From the NCBI GenBank assembly GCA_945910665.1, contig CAMDZK010000100.1, positions 1 through 5,255 on the forward strand: 5,255 bases of DNA, given 5' to 3'. A program made the translations under genes and the position numbers. This stretch comes from an uncultured Peptostreptococcaceae bacterium (GTDB lineage: Bacteria > Bacillota > Clostridia > Tissierellales > Peptoniphilaceae). Position 1 is the first letter of the stretch. Each line of letters begins with the position of its first letter. Shown piece by piece: positions 4,742-5,255 of the stretch. The notes under the pieces are model-generated. The model saw nothing but the letters and a program-made list of their open reading frames with translations, was not told where the DNA came from and did no database searches.

Positions 4742-5255
4742 GGTTTTTCTTTTGTAGATAGCGCATGGAACGGTTTAATACGGGGTGAATATAATGAGGT
4801 GCTAATTCCATCATGGGATCGAGCACAAAGGAACGCTCTTCTATATATGGATGTGGGATAATCAGTTCATCGGTAAAGTATCGTACGTGGTCATAAAAGA
4901 GAATGTCCACATCAATCGCACGAGGACCCCAATGTTCCTTTCGAACTCGACCTAGCTCGTTTTCTATCTTTTGTACATGATGTAGGAGCGCTAAAGGTTC
5001 TAAAAGAGTTTCTACTTTTATCGCCATGTTTAAAAAGTCAGGTTGGTCTTCCAAGCCCCATGCTTTTGTCTCGATAATACTAGAACGTTTCAAAATTTTC
5101 GTCATATCATCGGAGATTAAATCCAATGCTCTCTCGAGCATCTCTTCCCGGTTACCCATGTTGGAACCCAGAGACAAGTACGCAATATGTCTTTTACGAC
5201 AGACATGAGCGGAAATCATGTCGATGGGAAGGTGAACAGGTGCCCAAGGTTTTTT
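4722..5255 (-). CDS. folK: Bifunctional FolB-FolK (dihydroneopterin aldolase / HPPK), 3' part, cut by window edge
   Basis: The visible 177 residues are the end of a fused folate enzyme. The FolK part starts at HIAYLSLGSNMGNRE and contains QPDFLNMA, the HPPK signature GPRAIDVDILFYD with its two Mg-binding Asp residues, and PHPYIEERSFVLDPMMELAP; it transfers pyrophosphate from ATP to 6-hydroxymethyl-dihydropterin, the substrate of FolP. An ATG at 5219 could be taken as the start, but it has no ribosome site, and the frame stays open to the window end, reading KKPWAPVHLPID then MISAHVCRKRH. That is the pattern of the FolB C-terminus (KP-x-API followed by a last strand ending in Arg). There is also no Met just before the FolK core. 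A FolB-FolK fusion like pneumococcal SulD is therefore the best reading; FolB converts dihydroneopterin to the hydroxymethyl pterin. The gene converges on folP and shares its terminator. Confidence 0.88.
   Translation of the reverse strand, partial: KKPWAPVHLPIDMISAHVCRKRHIAYLSLGSNMGNREEMLERALDLISDDMTKILKRSSIIETKAWGLEDQPDFLNMAIKVETLLEPLALLHHVQKIENELGRVRKEHWGPRAIDVDILFYDHVRYFTDELIIPHPYIEERSFVLDPMMELAPHYIHPVLNRSMRYLQKKNQEESTR

Noticed and set aside
4722..5219. Stand-alone folK gene starting at 5219
   Set aside because: No ribosome site before that ATG, and the frame continues upstream with FolB-like sequence to the window end.

Overview
The window looks like a chromosomal stretch of a moderately AT-rich, low-GC Gram-positive bacterium (Bacillota, plausibly Lactobacillales). 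This rests on strong AGGAGG-type ribosome binding sites, sigma-A-like promoters, U-tract hairpin terminators, a fused FolB-FolK protein and the sequence style of a stand-alone HMA protein beside a P1B ATPase. The genus cannot be named from the sequence alone.

Left part (about 35-3416, minus strand): a compact three-gene operon. In transcription order it encodes a P1B-type heavy-metal ATPase with an unusual CPG (not CPC or SPC) membrane motif and a P1B-4-like HEG motif in the last helix, a 75-residue CopZ-like HMA metal-binding protein, and a class A flavodiiron protein (O2 and/or NO reductase). Each upstream TAG stop forms part of the next gene's Shine-Dalgarno sequence, which argues for tight translational linkage. 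A hairpin terminator directly abuts the last stop codon. The candidate promoter has a good -10, no -35, and a CRP/FNR-like 16-bp dyad centred exactly at -41.5. That is the geometry of a class II activator-dependent promoter and would fit a redox or anaerobiosis response, but it is an inference.

Middle (3366-3747): a 382-base (nominally non-coding) divergent region. It holds the operon promoter, two abutting short dyads, a near-consensus promoter facing right, and about 60 codons of the C-terminus of a LysE-family amino-acid exporter whose body is missing (a decayed gene). The promoter of folP follows.

Right part (3748-5255): folate synthesis. folP (dihydropteroate synthase, plus strand) has its own consensus promoter and carries an insertion and a His-to-Phe change next to the pterin-site Met. 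It converges on a minus-strand gene that is not plain folK: the reading frame continues off the right edge into a recognisable FolB C-terminus, so it is the 3' part of a folB-folK fusion gene. A 12-bp perfect hairpin between the two genes serves both directions and its stem includes the last codons of folK. FolB, FolK and FolP catalyse consecutive steps from dihydroneopterin to dihydropteroate. No tRNA, rRNA, CRISPR array or insertion sequence was seen.
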